A stretch of DNA of 64,000 nt from Chlorokybus atmophyticus (lineage: Eukaryota; Streptophyta; Chlorokybophyceae; Chlorokybales; Chlorokybaceae): the NCBI GenBank assembly GCA_009103225.1, contig RHPI01000818.1:366307-430306 (forward strand), given 5' to 3'. The position numbers and the translations under genes were made by a program. Shown here in pieces: positions 12,856 to 25,720 of this stretch. How positions within the stretch are numbered: position 1 is the first letter of the stretch; each line of letters starts with the position of its first letter. The notes below the pieces were generated by a model. That model was given only the letters and a program-made list of their open reading frames with translations, ran no database searches and was not told where the DNA came from.

Positions 12856-13173
12856 TATGTATAGATGTGACGATAGTAACACAACAAAAAAGGAAATCTG
12901 TTACATGCAAGATCATTGCCTGCGTTCGTGCATATACATGCATAGGGAATGTGTGCATGCAAGTGAAGATCTGAGGATGGACATCTTATCACATGGTTTG
13001 TACAGAAAGACAAAAACATTACAAGAATGTTACAAGCCGCTGCTACAAGCAGGACCAGCTGTACAGGCAACCCAATCCTACTCAAGTCGGAAGGACCCAG
13101 TCCTAGGGCAAGAGGCTACAACACTTTACATACTTTACAGCGCAAAAAACAACCACAGCTCCGTCGGTCTCTC

Positions 13174-14340
13174 TCACTGAACCTCAACCTCAATAGGCTT
13201 GGCCTCCGCCTTCTTGGCCGCAGTGACAGTGAGGATGCCGTTCTCGACGGCAGCAGTGACGTTGTTGGGGTCAGCATTCTTGGGCAGCGCAAACTCCCGC
13301 CTGAACTTGCCAGTGCGCCTCTCGGCCCGCCTGATCGAGTCGCCCTCCTCCTTGGGAGTGGGCTTCTTCTCGCCGCTGATGGTCAGCACATTCTCCGCAA
13401 CCTAAAGGAGAGAAAGAGAGATTCAGTGCCTGTTCAGTCAACAGCAACATGCAAGCTACTGGTTGTGTGACAAACAGAAATGCATGCACTGCTCGTATGT
13501 AGAGCATGTAGCTGAAAGCATTGGAACAGCAATGCAAGACTGCTTGCATGCCAGCAAACCAAGACATATGTGCATGCATGCATAGGCAAAGCAAGCAGTT
13601 CAGCAGAAGGATGCAATGCAAGTGAACCATGCGTTGGTTGGGAAACTTACCGTGACTTTGATGTCGTCACGGGTGAGGCCAGCGACCTCAGCGACGAACT
13701 TGTAGGCGTCAGCTGTCTCCACAATGTCAACAGGGACGCTGGCGGCGCCCGTTGTGCGGTCGGTGCAGTCATTGTTGAAGGCCTTCTCCCACTGGCGCCA
13801 CATCTTCTCGACATCCTGGGAGCCCATCGTGCCGACGGTGTAGTAGCCACCGCCCCTCCTCGGAGCCCAGCTGCGGGAGGAATAGCCAGCTGGACGGCAG
13901 GGGTTGCACATAAAAGCCATCGTGGGGGAAGCTGCTGAGGTGCTGCCGCTGGCCTGAATGACAATGACAACGACGTGAGCAACCAGGTCAACTGGACGCT
14001 GTGCACCAGCATGCAATACCATGCTGCCATGCTGCCATGCCATGCTGCCATGCAATTGGCCTTTGACAACATGCATAGGCTCCCTGATAATGACAAACCA
14101 GCAAGAGAGCATGCAAGCAGGGGTGCAAGCAGCAGCCGTCAACGTGGACTAGCAGCAAAGAAGCAAGTAAACAAGCAGGGTTGCAAGTCAAACGCCAACC
14201 TTGAAGGAGGCGGAGCTCCGGGGGGCGGCAAGCTTCACAGGTGTGCCATGGAAGGAAGAGGCAGAGGACTGTCGCTGCTGCTTGGCTGACAGCAGAGAGG
14301 CGGGCGTGGTGATCGCGGACATAGCTGCAAGGGCGGCCAT
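13174..14340 (-). CDS. Small heat-shock protein HSP20, probably plastid-targeted
   Basis: Three exons (14340-14200, 13953-13651, 13401-13174) give 223 residues. The first exon (47 residues) is rich in Ala, Ser and Lys with no acidic residue, like a plastid transit peptide. The alpha-crystallin domain starts at VPVDIVETADAYKFVAEV, continues through GLTRDDIKVTVAENVLTISG, and contains FRREFALPKNAD and the typical ENGILTVTAAK end; the tail ends IEVEVQ. sHSPs are ATP-independent holdases that keep unfolding proteins soluble during heat stress. Splice sites are canonical (GTTGGC, GTAAGT). The 880-bp spacer to the divergent Kelch gene presumably holds its promoter; I see no clear three-unit heat-shock element there. 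Confidence 0.92.
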
Positions 14341-15220
14341 GATAACTACTTGGGAGCGAGGAACAAACAAGCCACACGTGTACAAGAAGAACAATGACAC
14401 CGACAACAATCAGGCTCACAGCACCTGCTGTTGCTGCTGAATTGGTAGGTGCATGCAAGCATGTTTATATACGGCTGCAGCCTCAGTTAGCTACGCCACT
14501 CCTGTCGGCCGGCAAGCTCTTAACCAGCCAACCGACAATGCTCGACGTGTCCCGCCTATTGACCGACGTTGACGTTGCACACAAGCAGGAGGAAAGACCG
14601 GCAGTGCAAGCCACTCCAACCGGTGTCTTCTCGAGTTCCGTTTCGGTAACCGGGGTCTGCTTAACCGTTGGTTTTGCCAACGTTATCCGTTTTGCTAAAC
14701 CGACGTGGACACTCTAACCTACTCCCACGTCAAAAGCGGAGTGGTGACGTACCGTGGGTAGGATTGAGCCGTCCGATGCTTAACTTCCGGTCTCATCAGG
14801 AAGCATCGGACACCAAAGTTGCCGCGCGACGTCGCGGTCGGTGACGCGCGCTGCGGGCCGCTGGCTGCGTGGCGCGGGCGGGCATCACGAGCGTTTGTCG
14901 AAACCCGGTTCGCACGATCCGGTTTTAACTCAGACGCTTCTGCTGCTGCTCTAATTTTACCTTGTGCTTTGTGGATAGGTTTATGCGAGCCATCAGGCGG
15001 GACTATGGCCGTCACGTGCCACTAAGTCAGGTGTAAACACAATGATCAGGCAGATCAGGTCTAGGCCTCCTAGATGCTGAACATCACTCACATCCGGTCA
15101 AAAGCCTGTAGTTCCCTTATCAGGCACTCTGAGTTGAAGATAGTGGTACAGATACACTACCCAACACAGGGATGTTGTATTACACACACACGCACAAGGT
15201 CCCCAACTACACATACCTAC
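14341..15220. promoter_or_regulatory. Divergent spacer between HSP20 and the Kelch gene
   Basis: About 880 bp separate the two start codons, so both promoters must lie here or in the 5' leaders. An 11-bp perfect inverted repeat, GTCCGATGCTT at 14771-14781 and AAGCATCGGAC at 14801-14811, sits near the middle. Nothing else is identifiable. Confidence 0.45.
14771..14811. repeat. Inverted repeat in divergent promoter
   Basis: Perfect 11-bp arms separated by 19 bp. The right arm with two flanking bases reads GGAAGCATCGGAC, and the left arm is followed by CTTCC after a 2-bp insert, so the original palindrome may have been longer. It could bind a dimeric regulator. Confidence 0.7.
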
Positions 15221-18200
15221 ATGAACCTGCCAGTCCCCCCCCACCACGCGCCTCTCACCCACCTCCTCATCGCGCTCTCTATCTCCGTCTTCATCACAGC
15301 ATCATTCGCGGCAGCCCCCGAGCCGGCGTCGTGGCACCAGCTGTACGCCCCCGAGAGCGACTCCGCCGACTCCTCTGCCAGGCCGAGTGTTCGTAGTGGG
15401 GCCGCCACAGCGTTGCTGTCGAGCAGGGGATTGTTGGTGTTTGGAGGACAGAACAACGCAGGCAAGAAGGGGTAGTCTAGACTAGAGTAGTGCACAGAGT
15501 GTGTGCGTGTGCAGATGTGAGCATGCTCATGCTGTATTAGACTACACCAGTATACAAACTCGTGTGAGTGCGTACGTACATATTTGTGTGTACGCACCTG
15601 CACGCTTGTGTGTGCGCACCCACACCCACATGTGCGCGTGCGTGTGGGTGCGCATGTACCTGCGCGTGTACGTGCATGCGGGTGTGATGGAGGTGTGACA
15701 CTGCTGCTGGCATGCATGCAGGGCTGCTGGCTGACGCGTGGGTGTACAGCTTCACCGACAACCTCTGGCGCTCAGCCCAAGCAGTAAGCAATGCAGAGAC
15801 TCCCACCCACCCACTCACCCACCCACTCACCTACTCACTCGCTCGCTTACTCAGGCGAGTGGTTCATCCTCGCCATCCGCGCGCGCCAACGCCACGGCGG
15901 CGCAGGTGGGCGACGCGGTGGTGCTATACGGCGGCGCGTGCACGGATGACGGCCGCCCCTGCGCGGATGCCCTCTGGGTGGTGGGTGTGTTGTTGTAATG
16001 AGACAACATGTAAACCATTCCATCGCATGACATGCAAACCCTTGTGTGTGCACAGTACCGTCTCGGTGCCGCGCAGCCATACTGGCAAGCATTGCCGTCC
16101 CTCACCGGTGCCAACCCGTAAGTGTGTACGCATACACACATGTACACTATACACACATCTCATGCACACAAACTCACAGCACCCATGACCAGCATGAGAA
16201 CACACACACAGGCCCGCGCGCACGCTGCACACCTCCGTGAGCGCGGGCTACCTCTTCTACGTGTTCGGGGGACTCCTCTCCAGCGGCAACATCGATACAA
16301 GCGGGTAGATACAACATGATCAACAACCACAACCACAACCATAGCAATGACATCAACAACTTGTTCTCCAGGTCCTTGTGGCGGTTGTCGCTGGTGGACT
16401 CGGCGTGGACGGAGCTTCCGCCAGCAGCAGGAGGAGTTGTTGTGGCGGGGCGGTACGGCCACGCGGGGGCCACAGACGGCACGTATGCCTGGTTCCATGG
16501 CGGTGCGTGTCCACACACCTGCACACATGTCCATCGACGCATACATGCATGCGTGCGCGCCAACATGCGCGTGCGTGCGTGCGTGTTCCCGCGCGCACAC
16601 GCACTGCGATAATATGTGTGTGTGCACGTGCCTGCGCATGCATAAATGCCTCTTTCTAGCGTGGCACACAAGCTACTCTTGCAGGTGTGGTGAACGGGAC
16701 GGTGAGCGCTCAACTTCTCCAAGTCCGTCTAGCCACGGCCCAGTGGCAGGTTCTCGCCCCCTCCCCATCCCCGCGAGCCTTTCACCTAGCTCTACTCTTC
16801 CAGGTACACGGAGCGTACACGCCTACACACGTACACACTTCCACATACTCAGACACAAGAGTACACGACACACCTGTTGTCTCCCTCGTGCAGCAACAGT
16901 TCTTGCTTCTTGTCGGCGGGATCACCGCGTCCAACAGCGTTCCCGTCATGACGCTCGCGCAGTACGACGTGACAGCCAAAACACACAGCAACCTCACCCC
17001 AGAGAGGTAAACCACATCAACATCACAACAACATCAACACGCCAACACACAGTGAAGTGTTGATGTTGTTGCGCACAGCTCGGTGACAGTCCCGGTGGCG
17101 AGGCAGCAGATGGGCGGGGCCCTTCTGGACGGCTCTGAGCTTGTGGTTTATGGCGGGGCTGGTGTCGATCACGTGGCGTTGGGCGATGTGTGGGCGCTCG
17201 ACCTGCTGGTGAGCCATACTGAGTGTGATTGATGTTGAACATGATGATGTACAACATGTGCGTAACATCCCATGTGTTGCAGGGCACGAAGGTTGCGCGT
17301 GGCAGCGCCACCCTAAACTACGTTGATGCCAACGATCCGTCAGCGGGTGAATTAACGTTGTCCTTGTTGTTGTTGTTGTTGTAATGAGAGCTCTCATTGT
17401 CGTTGTGTTCAGTGGCGGACAGGTTGGTTGTGTGGTCGGAGGGAGCGGAGGACGCGGCATCCCCGCCGCCCTCCGCCGCATCCTTTACATTCAATGGCCT
17501 TCGCGCCGGCAATGCCACTGCCGTCGCCATCCTCAACGGTCTCGCGGTACAACACGCAAATTAGCCCCTCATACGCACAAATACTCTACCACGCACCTCG
17601 GACATGCCACCCCTTCCCCCAGCCACCTACACACACGCGCACATGCGCACGCCTACGCATGCGTACACTTGTCCACAAGCATGCACGTCGTTCACACGCA
17701 CACCCAATGCGTGCATGTGGGCAAGTGCATCCACGCACACACGCATGCGCACACGCGCGCACCTGGACATGTGCACACACCCTGTCACACCCTCTCAATC
17801 AACCACCTAAACAGGTCGCCGCCTTCCCCTTCATTGTCCCTCAGTCCCTCACCCCCGCCACCCTGACCCTCTCCCCTACTCCACCCACCCAAGTACCAAT
17901 CCTCCTCCTGCAAGAGGACCGCTTCACGCCGATGGGCGGGGTGGCCGTGTCGGCAGCGGCGCACGGCGTGACCGACGGAGTGCTCGTAACCTCTGCGGGA
18001 GAGGGTAGCTGCGTGACGGATGAGAGGGGAGAGTGTGGAGTGAGACTGAGGCCGAGCGGGCTGACCAACCTGCCGGAGATATACCGAACAAGGTGGGTAT
18101 GTGAGAGTGGGTGGGTGCGTGTGAGTGTGCGCGTGCACGCATAGCGTACGCCGCCATTGTTGACATACTCAACCGAGCTGAGAGTTGAATCCAGCTCGCT

Positions 18201-20785
18201 TGCTTATGAAGTTTGCAAACAGCGACACGCATAACACAACCGCGCATGCGCAAGCGTGCACACACACGCATGAATGCTTGCATGCACATAAGGTGCATTT
18301 ATAGTGTAGACAGTATGGTGTTGTCTATGTATGTCACACGTGCCGCTCACGAGCAAAAACAACACTCACATTACCACTCCACGTATCTCATGCCCTCCCA
18401 AACCTGACTGTGCAGTTACCAATTCCGAGCGCAACTCGCTGGAGCAGTAGTGGGCGCTCAGGACAATATTGCTGTCGCACCAGACGGCAACAACGCCACG
18501 ACCATCATCATGAGCACAAAAACTCTCCAAACTCAGCCCCTGCAGGTAGCATGGTTGATACTCATGTGACTTGCATGCTGCCCACACCAACCCAGACATA
18601 CACACATGCACGCACATGCACACGCACGCATGCATGCATGCATGCAAGCTTGTGCACTCACGCACACGTGCGCACACGCATGCTGGCAGCTAGGTACGGT
18701 TACAGCGGCATTGATCCCCGCTGGCAGAGTCACATACTTTGCATGGAACACAAGTGGCGCAGTCCAAATCACCGACGAGGTTGCTATCAGTCTCCTGTCG
18801 ATGTCATGGTTGGAGGCCTTCGCGTCATTTGATATCACGTTCCCGAACCCAAATCAGTACACTTGGCGCTTCAACAGCACTGCGCAGAGGCTGATGCTAC
18901 CCGGCACGGCGCTGATATCAACCGGCACCGCTAACATCACGGTGCATATCGGCGTCTTCAATGGCGATATCAACCCCGCATCTTGCACGCTAGCCGTAAA
19001 CGTATCCAGCAAGGCTCCGATATCAGCTCCGTCACTGCCGATATCAGTCGCACCACCAACACCGATATCGTCCCCACCACCACCAATGCTACTTGCGATA
19101 TCACCGGTGAAAAGCAGCACCACGTCGATAATCATATCACTCGCTGTGGGCGTGCCGTTCATCTTCGGGGGGATTATCTTGTTGGGTGTGTTGATCAACA
19201 GACGCGTGCAGCGCGCGCGCAAACGAGCGCAACCCTCCTTCAAGTCAAGCAGTAAGAAGTCGAAGGCCAACTCTCCAACGCACGGGACGTCCGACAGCAG
19301 GTGAGTGGACACGCTCGCATAAACACAACAACTGTTGGTTGTGAATGCTGATGATGTGTGTGTCCAACATGATGCAGTTTGAGGAGACTCATGGATGAGG
19401 CCATGTTCTTGCCGTCTGTCAAGCCGGCTGTTGACGATGTTGGCGCCAAAGTAGAAGACGACAAGCCGCTGCGAAGCAAACAAGCAAGCATGTCTTCCAA
19501 ACAACAACAACAACCACAACCGAGCCACGTGAAGCCCTCGCCTTTCACCGTCGCAGACGCGTCACACCACAAAGATGTCGACAGGTACGGCACACACGCA
19601 TGCACGTTGTCAAACACGTTTTGATGCACAAATCAATGCAACACACTCCAACGACACGTGTGTCTTCCCATGCATCACACGCAGCTTCATGGCCAACCTG
19701 GAGACCCTCGCCATGGCGTACCGCAAGAACCTCCAAAGGCAGCAGCTTCGAGACGTGAGCGACGCATGAGATGCGTGGCTTTGTGTGCATTGTGTGTGTC
19801 CTTTTGTTTCAAGTCAACCACTTGTGCACAGGAGCCTCAGGCTGCAAACAGTTTAAACGGCACTGATGACGACGACATTGATGACGACGGCGGCACCTTT
19901 GTGTACACCAACGTGAGTGTGTGGGGGACAGTTGTGCGGGCTGCAACGGTGACTATCATTGGATGAGGACTGATAATGTTATGATGTGGTGTGTTTGTGC
20001 AAATACGACAGCCGAACAGCCCGCATAGCCCCAAAAGCAAGGCGTACCTTGTTGATGAACCGAAGCCTGCTCCTCCTTCGACGGGTCCGACACGCGCCCC
20101 ACCAGGTGAAGCCGCAGCTAGGAAAATGCCATGCATACACGCCCGTGACTGAATGCATGTTGTATCGCATTGATTGTCGGACGTGCGTGTGCGCATACAC
20201 AAGCACGCACGTGCATGCGCGCAGGCACACACATACACACGCACACACACACACACACATGCACGTGGCTTTCTCCGTGTAGGCATCCGGCCACCATCAA
20301 TGCCCCCTCCTCCCGCCCCACCATCCGCCTCACGCGTCAAGACCCCCGACGCCTCCTCGCATCCCATCCGCCGTCCCGCTTCCATGCTATCCACAACATC
20401 AATCCCACCGCCGCCGCTATCCACCTCCTCGCCCGTCTCCTTCGCCACACCCATCACACCCGTCACGCCACCCTCACCGGAGAAAGAAACCTCACCGGAG
20501 TCGTACAGAACAAAGAGACCCGCGCCGATATCACCACCACCGGACAACGAAATCGCCACGACGATGATACAACCACTGGCCAATGGATCAGAAGTACACC
20601 CGGTGGATACAACAACAACAACAACAACAACAACTGTGTCTGCTTCAGTTGTGGCGTCGACGTTGAGAGATGCGCAAGCGCAGATTGCGGCCCTGCGCGC
20701 GGCCAGTAGCAACGCCAACCCGGGGCGCGTCCTGAAGGCCACGCGGCCGAGAAGGACAAGACTCTCGCACGAGTCTCATGCGTGA
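15221..20785 (+). CDS. Membrane-anchored Kelch-repeat protein
   Basis: Nineteen exons (15221-15461, 15722-15783, 15855-15980, 16056-16117, 16212-16304, 16372-16502, 16685-16803, 16894-17006, 17079-17208, 17283-17346, 17413-17546, 17815-18092, 18416-18545, 18690-19300, 19378-19584, 19685-19754, 19832-19912, 20012-20105, 20283-20785) join in frame to 1082 residues. A signal peptide (LIALSISVFITASFA) leads into kelch repeats over about residues 30-370, with GG doublets (LVFGGQNN, VLYGGA, FYVFGGLL, LLLVGGI, VVYGGAG) spaced before W (DAWVYSFTDNLW, WRLSLVDSAW, DVWALDLL). A Thr/Pro stalk precedes one membrane helix at about 700-730 (IIISLAVGVPFIFGGIILLG) and a basic stop-transfer. The roughly 350-residue tail is Pro/Thr-rich. 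Intron 1 appears to be GC-AG. Role: probably cell-surface binding; the ligand is unknown. Confidence 0.85.
15484..15712. repeat. Alternating TG/CA/CG tract in Kelch intron 1
   Basis: Purine-pyrimidine alternation over more than 200 bp includes a 13-bp inverted repeat (15613-15625 and 15642-15654). Similar tracts fill introns at 16505-16660, 17600-17780, 18100-18300, 18590-18690 and 20160-20280. Confidence 0.8.
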
Positions 20786-21112
20786 ACGAACACACCCATG
20801 TACAGATAGATACATACATACATAGCCATATAAAGGATAGGATTGGTTTGTTGAGGATTGGGAATGACCTGTTGATGCTGTGGTGTTACCTGTGGTGTCT
20901 TAGAAAGGCGCACACGCACGCACCGACCCGGCATGTTGTAAAGCAGCACACATATGCAGGCAGGCAAGAAGCACACTCGCGCACACGCGTGCACATGCAC
21001 ACTCTTATTTGCGCATACATACACAGAGGTGTGCACGCGCGCGGGTACACGAGATTCGATCAATCGAGTTGTCAAATGCATCCTGAGAACACGCACACAC
21101 ATATTGACATCC

Positions 21113-24100
21113 CTACCCTGACAGCTGCGTCTGAGTCAGAGACTCGTCACCTCCACTCTGCCCCTGCAGCTGTCTCTTGACCAGCGCGGCGTACAGTCCC
21201 CCCTCGCGTTTCAGCAACTCACGGTGCGTCCCGCGCTCGACGACGCGGCCGCCGTCCATCACGCACACCGCGTCCGCGCTCTGGACCGTGCTGAGGCGGT
21301 GGGCGATCACCAGGACCGTGCGACCGCCGGACATCAACTTGTCGAGGGCGTCCTGGATGGAGGAGGAGGAGAGGGTTGATGACAATGGCAACATTGTGGT
21401 TGTCGCGCGTGTGCGTGCACAAGTGCATGTGTGTGCACGCATACACACAAGTGCGCACCAGCACGCACGCAAGCACGGGCGCACGCATGCCAATGTATGC
21501 GTGCGCCCGTGCTTGCGTAGTTCCCATGCATTCACATACGCAAGCAACTATACGTGCGCAATCGCACGGGCACATGCACAAACCTGCACCAGCGCTTCAT
21601 TCTCCGCATCCAGCGAGCTTGTCGCCTCGTCCAGCAGCAGCACCTTTGGATTCATCACAATCGCGCGCGCAATAGCAATCCTGCACACAAACACAACCAC
21701 ATCACAACCCACACACACGACAGCGGGGAAGGCTAGTAGGTGTTGCGTAGTGTAGATGTTTGGCCCGGTGGTAACAACGGTGAAGTGTATGCAGTAAGGC
21801 TTTGGTGGTGGGCATGTTGCATGCTGATGTGCGTGCACGACAGCACGTCATATATCATGTACACAACAACATTTCCACCTCCCCACACACCCACCTTTGT
21901 TTCTGTCCCCCCGACAGTCTCACTCCCCTCTCCCCCACAATCGTCTGATACCCCTCCGGGAACCCCATTATGAATTCGTGCGCGTTGGCGAGTTTCGCGG
22001 CGCGTTCGATGCCGGCGAGAGAGACCCCGTCGGCGCCGTACGCGACATTCTCCGCTATGGAGGCGGAGAACAGGGCGGGTTCTTGAGAGACCATCGCGAT
22101 GTGGGAGTGGAGGTGGCGGTGGTCGATGTCGGAGAGAGGGACGCCGTCCAACAAGATCTCCCCCTCCTGCGGGTCATAGAACCGTTCGATCAAGTTGGCG
22201 ACGGTGGTCTTCCCCGCTCCCGATGGTCCCACTAGCGCGACGCGGGATCCGGGGGCCAGCAGGAGGTCCACCGATTTCAGGACCAGCTGCTGGGGACGGG
22301 AGGGGTAGGCGAAGGAGACGCCGCGGAGGAGGACCTCGGCGCCTTGGGGACGAAGGAGACCTGTGGTGGGTGGGTGGGGGTGTGAGGGGATGTGCGCGCA
22401 TATGCAGGAGAACACACGCACACGCGCGCACGCGCACGCGCATGCACACACATGCTGGAACACACAGACACACGCACACGCACACGCACACGCACACAGT
22501 CAGTCCATTATTCTGTGTTGTATGAGCGTGTGTGATTGAAGTAGAGCATAAGCCAGCTTGCCTGCTGGTTTCATCGCTGGCATTCTGTCCAGCAGCTCGA
22601 ACACTCTTACGCTAGCCCCCGCGGCCTTCATGATCGTCGTGTAGATCCCTGCCAATGTCACCACGCACACACCGTCATCATCCTTACCACATCACAAGTT
22701 CGGCGATGCACTACCACGCACACACACCTGCCAGGCTGCTGATGTGCTGCCCGACAGTCACCGCGAGGATGATGAAGGAGGTAAGCTCGCCGGGGGTCAA
22801 CTCACCGCCGATAGCCAACCCCGCAGCGTAGTGCAGGATGCCAACCTGCAGTTCACAACCAGAATGTGTACAACCATACCGTATGCTGTATGTTTCTGTG
22901 CATGTGTGCATGTGTTGCACGTGCACATGAGCACGCATATGCATGCGTGTGGACACGCGTGTGTTCATCTGCGCGCACACAAGCACGTGCATATGTGCGT
23001 GCGCGTGCAACCATGCGCGCACTCATACATGCATACGAGTCTACCGCGTTCACGTCACAAGCGCCATGTTCACACGTACACTCCTTTCACAGCACCGTCG
23101 TTCACAACACAAACAACCCAACGGTAACCACACACTGTCTCAACCACTCCCCTTACCATCGCTCCTCCCCCCACCAGGAACAGTCCCCCGACGTATCCCC
23201 CCATGACCGCCGCCGTCGCGACCCCCAGCCTTCTGCTCTCCCCCAGCGCCTCCGCGTACCGCTCCACCTGCCGATCCTCGCGACCGAACGTGCGCACCGT
23301 GCGCAACGCGGTCAGGGACTCCTCGGCCACGGCGGAGGCGGCCGCACCCGCGGTCTGTGTGTGGGAGGGGGAAGAGGAGTGGTGTGATGGACAGGAAGAT
23401 GGGTAGGTAGATGTGATCGGTAGATGCGTGCGTATGTGCGTGCGTATGTATATGGGTACGTGTGTGTCGAGGATGAACACGTGCGCATCGCAACGCACGC
23501 ACATGCATACAAGTAAGCGGCAGTGTCTGCGTGGGTGTCGTTGTGTGCGCAAGTGCACCGCGACAAGCATATATGGACTGGTGTGTCGCGGGTGTGTGTA
23601 CCCGCGACACACAAGTGCATCAGCACTACTTATGAATATACATATGAATGCGTACGCCACGTGCACCCCGATAACGCATTTGTGTGTGTATTGATGCTCT
23701 CGTAGAAGCACGCACAGCCAAAATCACAACCAACGTCCAACGTACGTGTGTCTTCATCGCCAGATTCTTGAGGTAGTTCCCATACGCCCTCATCCCAACC
23801 GCCACTCCCGGCACGACCGCCGCCGTGACGGCCGTGAGTCTCCACGACGCCGCGAGCATGTAGGTGACTCCGAGGAGCGCGGAGGATGAGGAGCGGAGCA
23901 GCTGGGACAGCTCGGACGTCGCGGCGGAACGCAGGACGGAACAGTCCTCGGAGAGACGGGAGAGGAGCTCGCCCACGCGGGACTCGTCGAAGAAGGCGAC
24001 GTCCTGCAGGCGTGTGTGGAGGTTTGTAGAAGAGTTTGCATACGCGTGCGTATCTGCGATGTGCGTGCGCGTGCGTGCGAGCGTTGGCAGACGAGTGCAA

Positions 24101-25124
24101 AGGAGCATACATATGCATGCGTCTGTGCATGCCTTCACGCATGCAAGCTACTTACTTTGTGTACGTATACGCACCCAAGTGCCAGGAAGTGCCAACAATG
24201 TGCTTACGTGGCTGCATATGTGTGCGTGCACAATCTCACCATCACCTTGGCATCCGCACATATATATTCGCACACACACGCATGCAGATAAAACCATAAT
24301 GCCTGTGTGTGCAAGCGTGCCAGGTGGTGTGCGTACCTGGTGCATAAGTCGTGAGAAGAGTTTGACACGCAGCCGTTCCGCGACGCGCTCGCCAGCAGCA
24401 TTGAAAAGGAATATGCGTAGGAACGCCCCAAGCGAGCTGTCATCGCAAACACAGAAGACATAATCCATCAGTGCGAGTCGTAGTCAGTGACGAATCAACA
24501 GCAATACTCTGCTCTCCGCATACCCGAATACGGTTAACACCACGATGACGAATACCGTCCCCGACACCTCCGACAGCGCCTTGGACACCGCGGCCTCCCT
24601 GTCGCCGCCCTCGAGTACGACAGCGTCGATGATCCGGCCCGCATACCTCGGCTAGGAGCGGGAGAAACACAGTTGAACACATGCATGCAGTGTGTGCACT
24701 TCAAACAGCTGGCTCCTGCCACAAGGACTGCATTGGTGCATGGAAGCAGAATGGAAGGGTAAAAAAAAACAGGGAGAGGATAGATGTGATTGGGAGTACC
24801 ACAACCAACCAACCAACCAAGTTGCACGCACTTACACGCAATGCGTCGGAAGTTACGAGTTGTGATGACTGAACTTACCACAGTGACTGCTGAGTATGCT
24901 GCCAGCAGCACAATGCCGGTGCCAATGAGTATGGTATCCTTCTCTGTGTTCACCTGTTTGTTGTGCATTGCGTTTGTCGCTTAGTCAATGCATGCGTGAG
25001 AGGGTCATGTCAACGCTTGCCTGCTGAAACTTCTTGGCAATATTCTATTACTGCAGTCTGTCATACCTCATTCCATATGCGCTTGAAAGCCCCAACTTTG
25101 CCAGCCTGTGGCACCTTCAACACC
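21113..25124 (-). CDS. ABCB-type half ABC transporter (TAP-like)
   Basis: Exons 25124-25067, 24953-24879, 24651-24524, 24436-24337, 24003-23746, 23354-23157, 22845-22728, 22648-22562, 22360-21895, 21680-21584 and 21352-21113 form an open chain of at least 608 residues. The first part is a transmembrane domain ([70 protein letters not shown]). The nucleotide-binding domain has Walker [11 protein letters not shown]-loop VSQEPALF, signature LSGGQKQR, Walker [13 protein letters not shown] and H-loop IAHRLSTV, so it should be ATPase-competent as a dimer. Related plant TAP2/ALS1 proteins sit in the tonoplast. The intron between 22562 and 22360 has a GC donor. The N-terminal exon is unresolved; an ATG at 25293 (MGDKVQSA) is a candidate. 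It converges on the Kelch gene with 327 bp between stops. Confidence 0.88.
21467..21518. repeat. Perfect 22-bp inverted repeat in an ABC-transporter intron
   Basis: Left arm 21467-21488, 8-nt loop, right arm 21497-21518, with no mismatch. The arm is GC-rich alternating sequence (acgcaagcacgggcgcac...). Transcription in either direction would give a stable hairpin within the intron. Confidence 0.9.
22380..22500. repeat. CA/CG dinucleotide tract
   Basis: Runs of cacgcacacg and cgcgcacgcgcacg in an intron of the ABC transporter. Comparable tracts lie at 22890-23040, 23405-23690 and 24020-24330. Confidence 0.85.
23581..23612. repeat. Perfect 13-bp hairpin, 6-nt loop
   Basis: GTGTGTCGCGGGT, loop gtgtgt, ACCCGCGACACAC, within an ABC-transporter intron. 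Confidence 0.85.
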
Positions 25125-25310
25125 CTGAGTTAGCCTCAGTATGGCAACGCAATTGTGGTGTGAATGATAATCAACATTATCATCCAGTGTATTTGCTGCA
25201 TTGGTCATGGAGTGTGTGTCAGCGTTGCACGTCAATGCCGTGAAGAAATCCTCAGCAACGCACGTTAGTGGCCGACTGCACCTTGTCGCCCATGGCTTCT
25301 GGACGACACC

Positions 25311-25336
25311 ACCGCCGCCGCCGCCGCCGCCGCCGA
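25311..25336. repeat. (CCG)n microsatellite
   Basis: About eight CCG units just upstream of the ABC-transporter 5' end, in the spacer that also holds U6. Confidence 0.9.
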
Positions 25337-25642
25337 CATGCACCAGACTGCGCACTGGCCTGTAAATCATACGTGGTTCATGAATCACTCAGTGAACTAA
25401 GCAGTTAATCAACAAACCTAGTGAATTACTAGTGGTGATACACTGCCGAGCGCTGTCAACCGTACACGTGTAGCGTGAAGCCTTCAAGAGTTTCCGGACC
25501 TTGTTTTGCAAGCTGCAAGCCAGCGTGCTTGGGATGTTTCTAAGCATTTTGTTACTCTTAAATGATGCTCGTCGTCAGATGCAATAGATCGACGGTCAAG
25601 ACGCAAGGCCAGGGCCTGATATGACAGGCGACAGCACGCGTC

Positions 25643-25648
25643 TATATA
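25643..25648 (+). promoter_or_regulatory. TATA element of the U6 gene
   Basis: tatata lies 28-23 bp before the predicted U6 5' end, the position expected for a type 3 RNA polymerase III promoter. I do not see a plant-style upstream sequence element. Confidence 0.6.
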
Positions 25649-25670
25649 CAGCCGTACACGCTAAAGCCTT

Positions 25671-25688
25671 GTCCTTCGGGACACCTGA

Positions 25689-25720
<32 letters not shown>

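Noticed and set aside
14625-14640. Heat-shock element TTCTCGAGTTC upstream of HSP20
   Set aside because: The third unit is 2 bp out of register with the 5-bp HSE period; not a convincing site.
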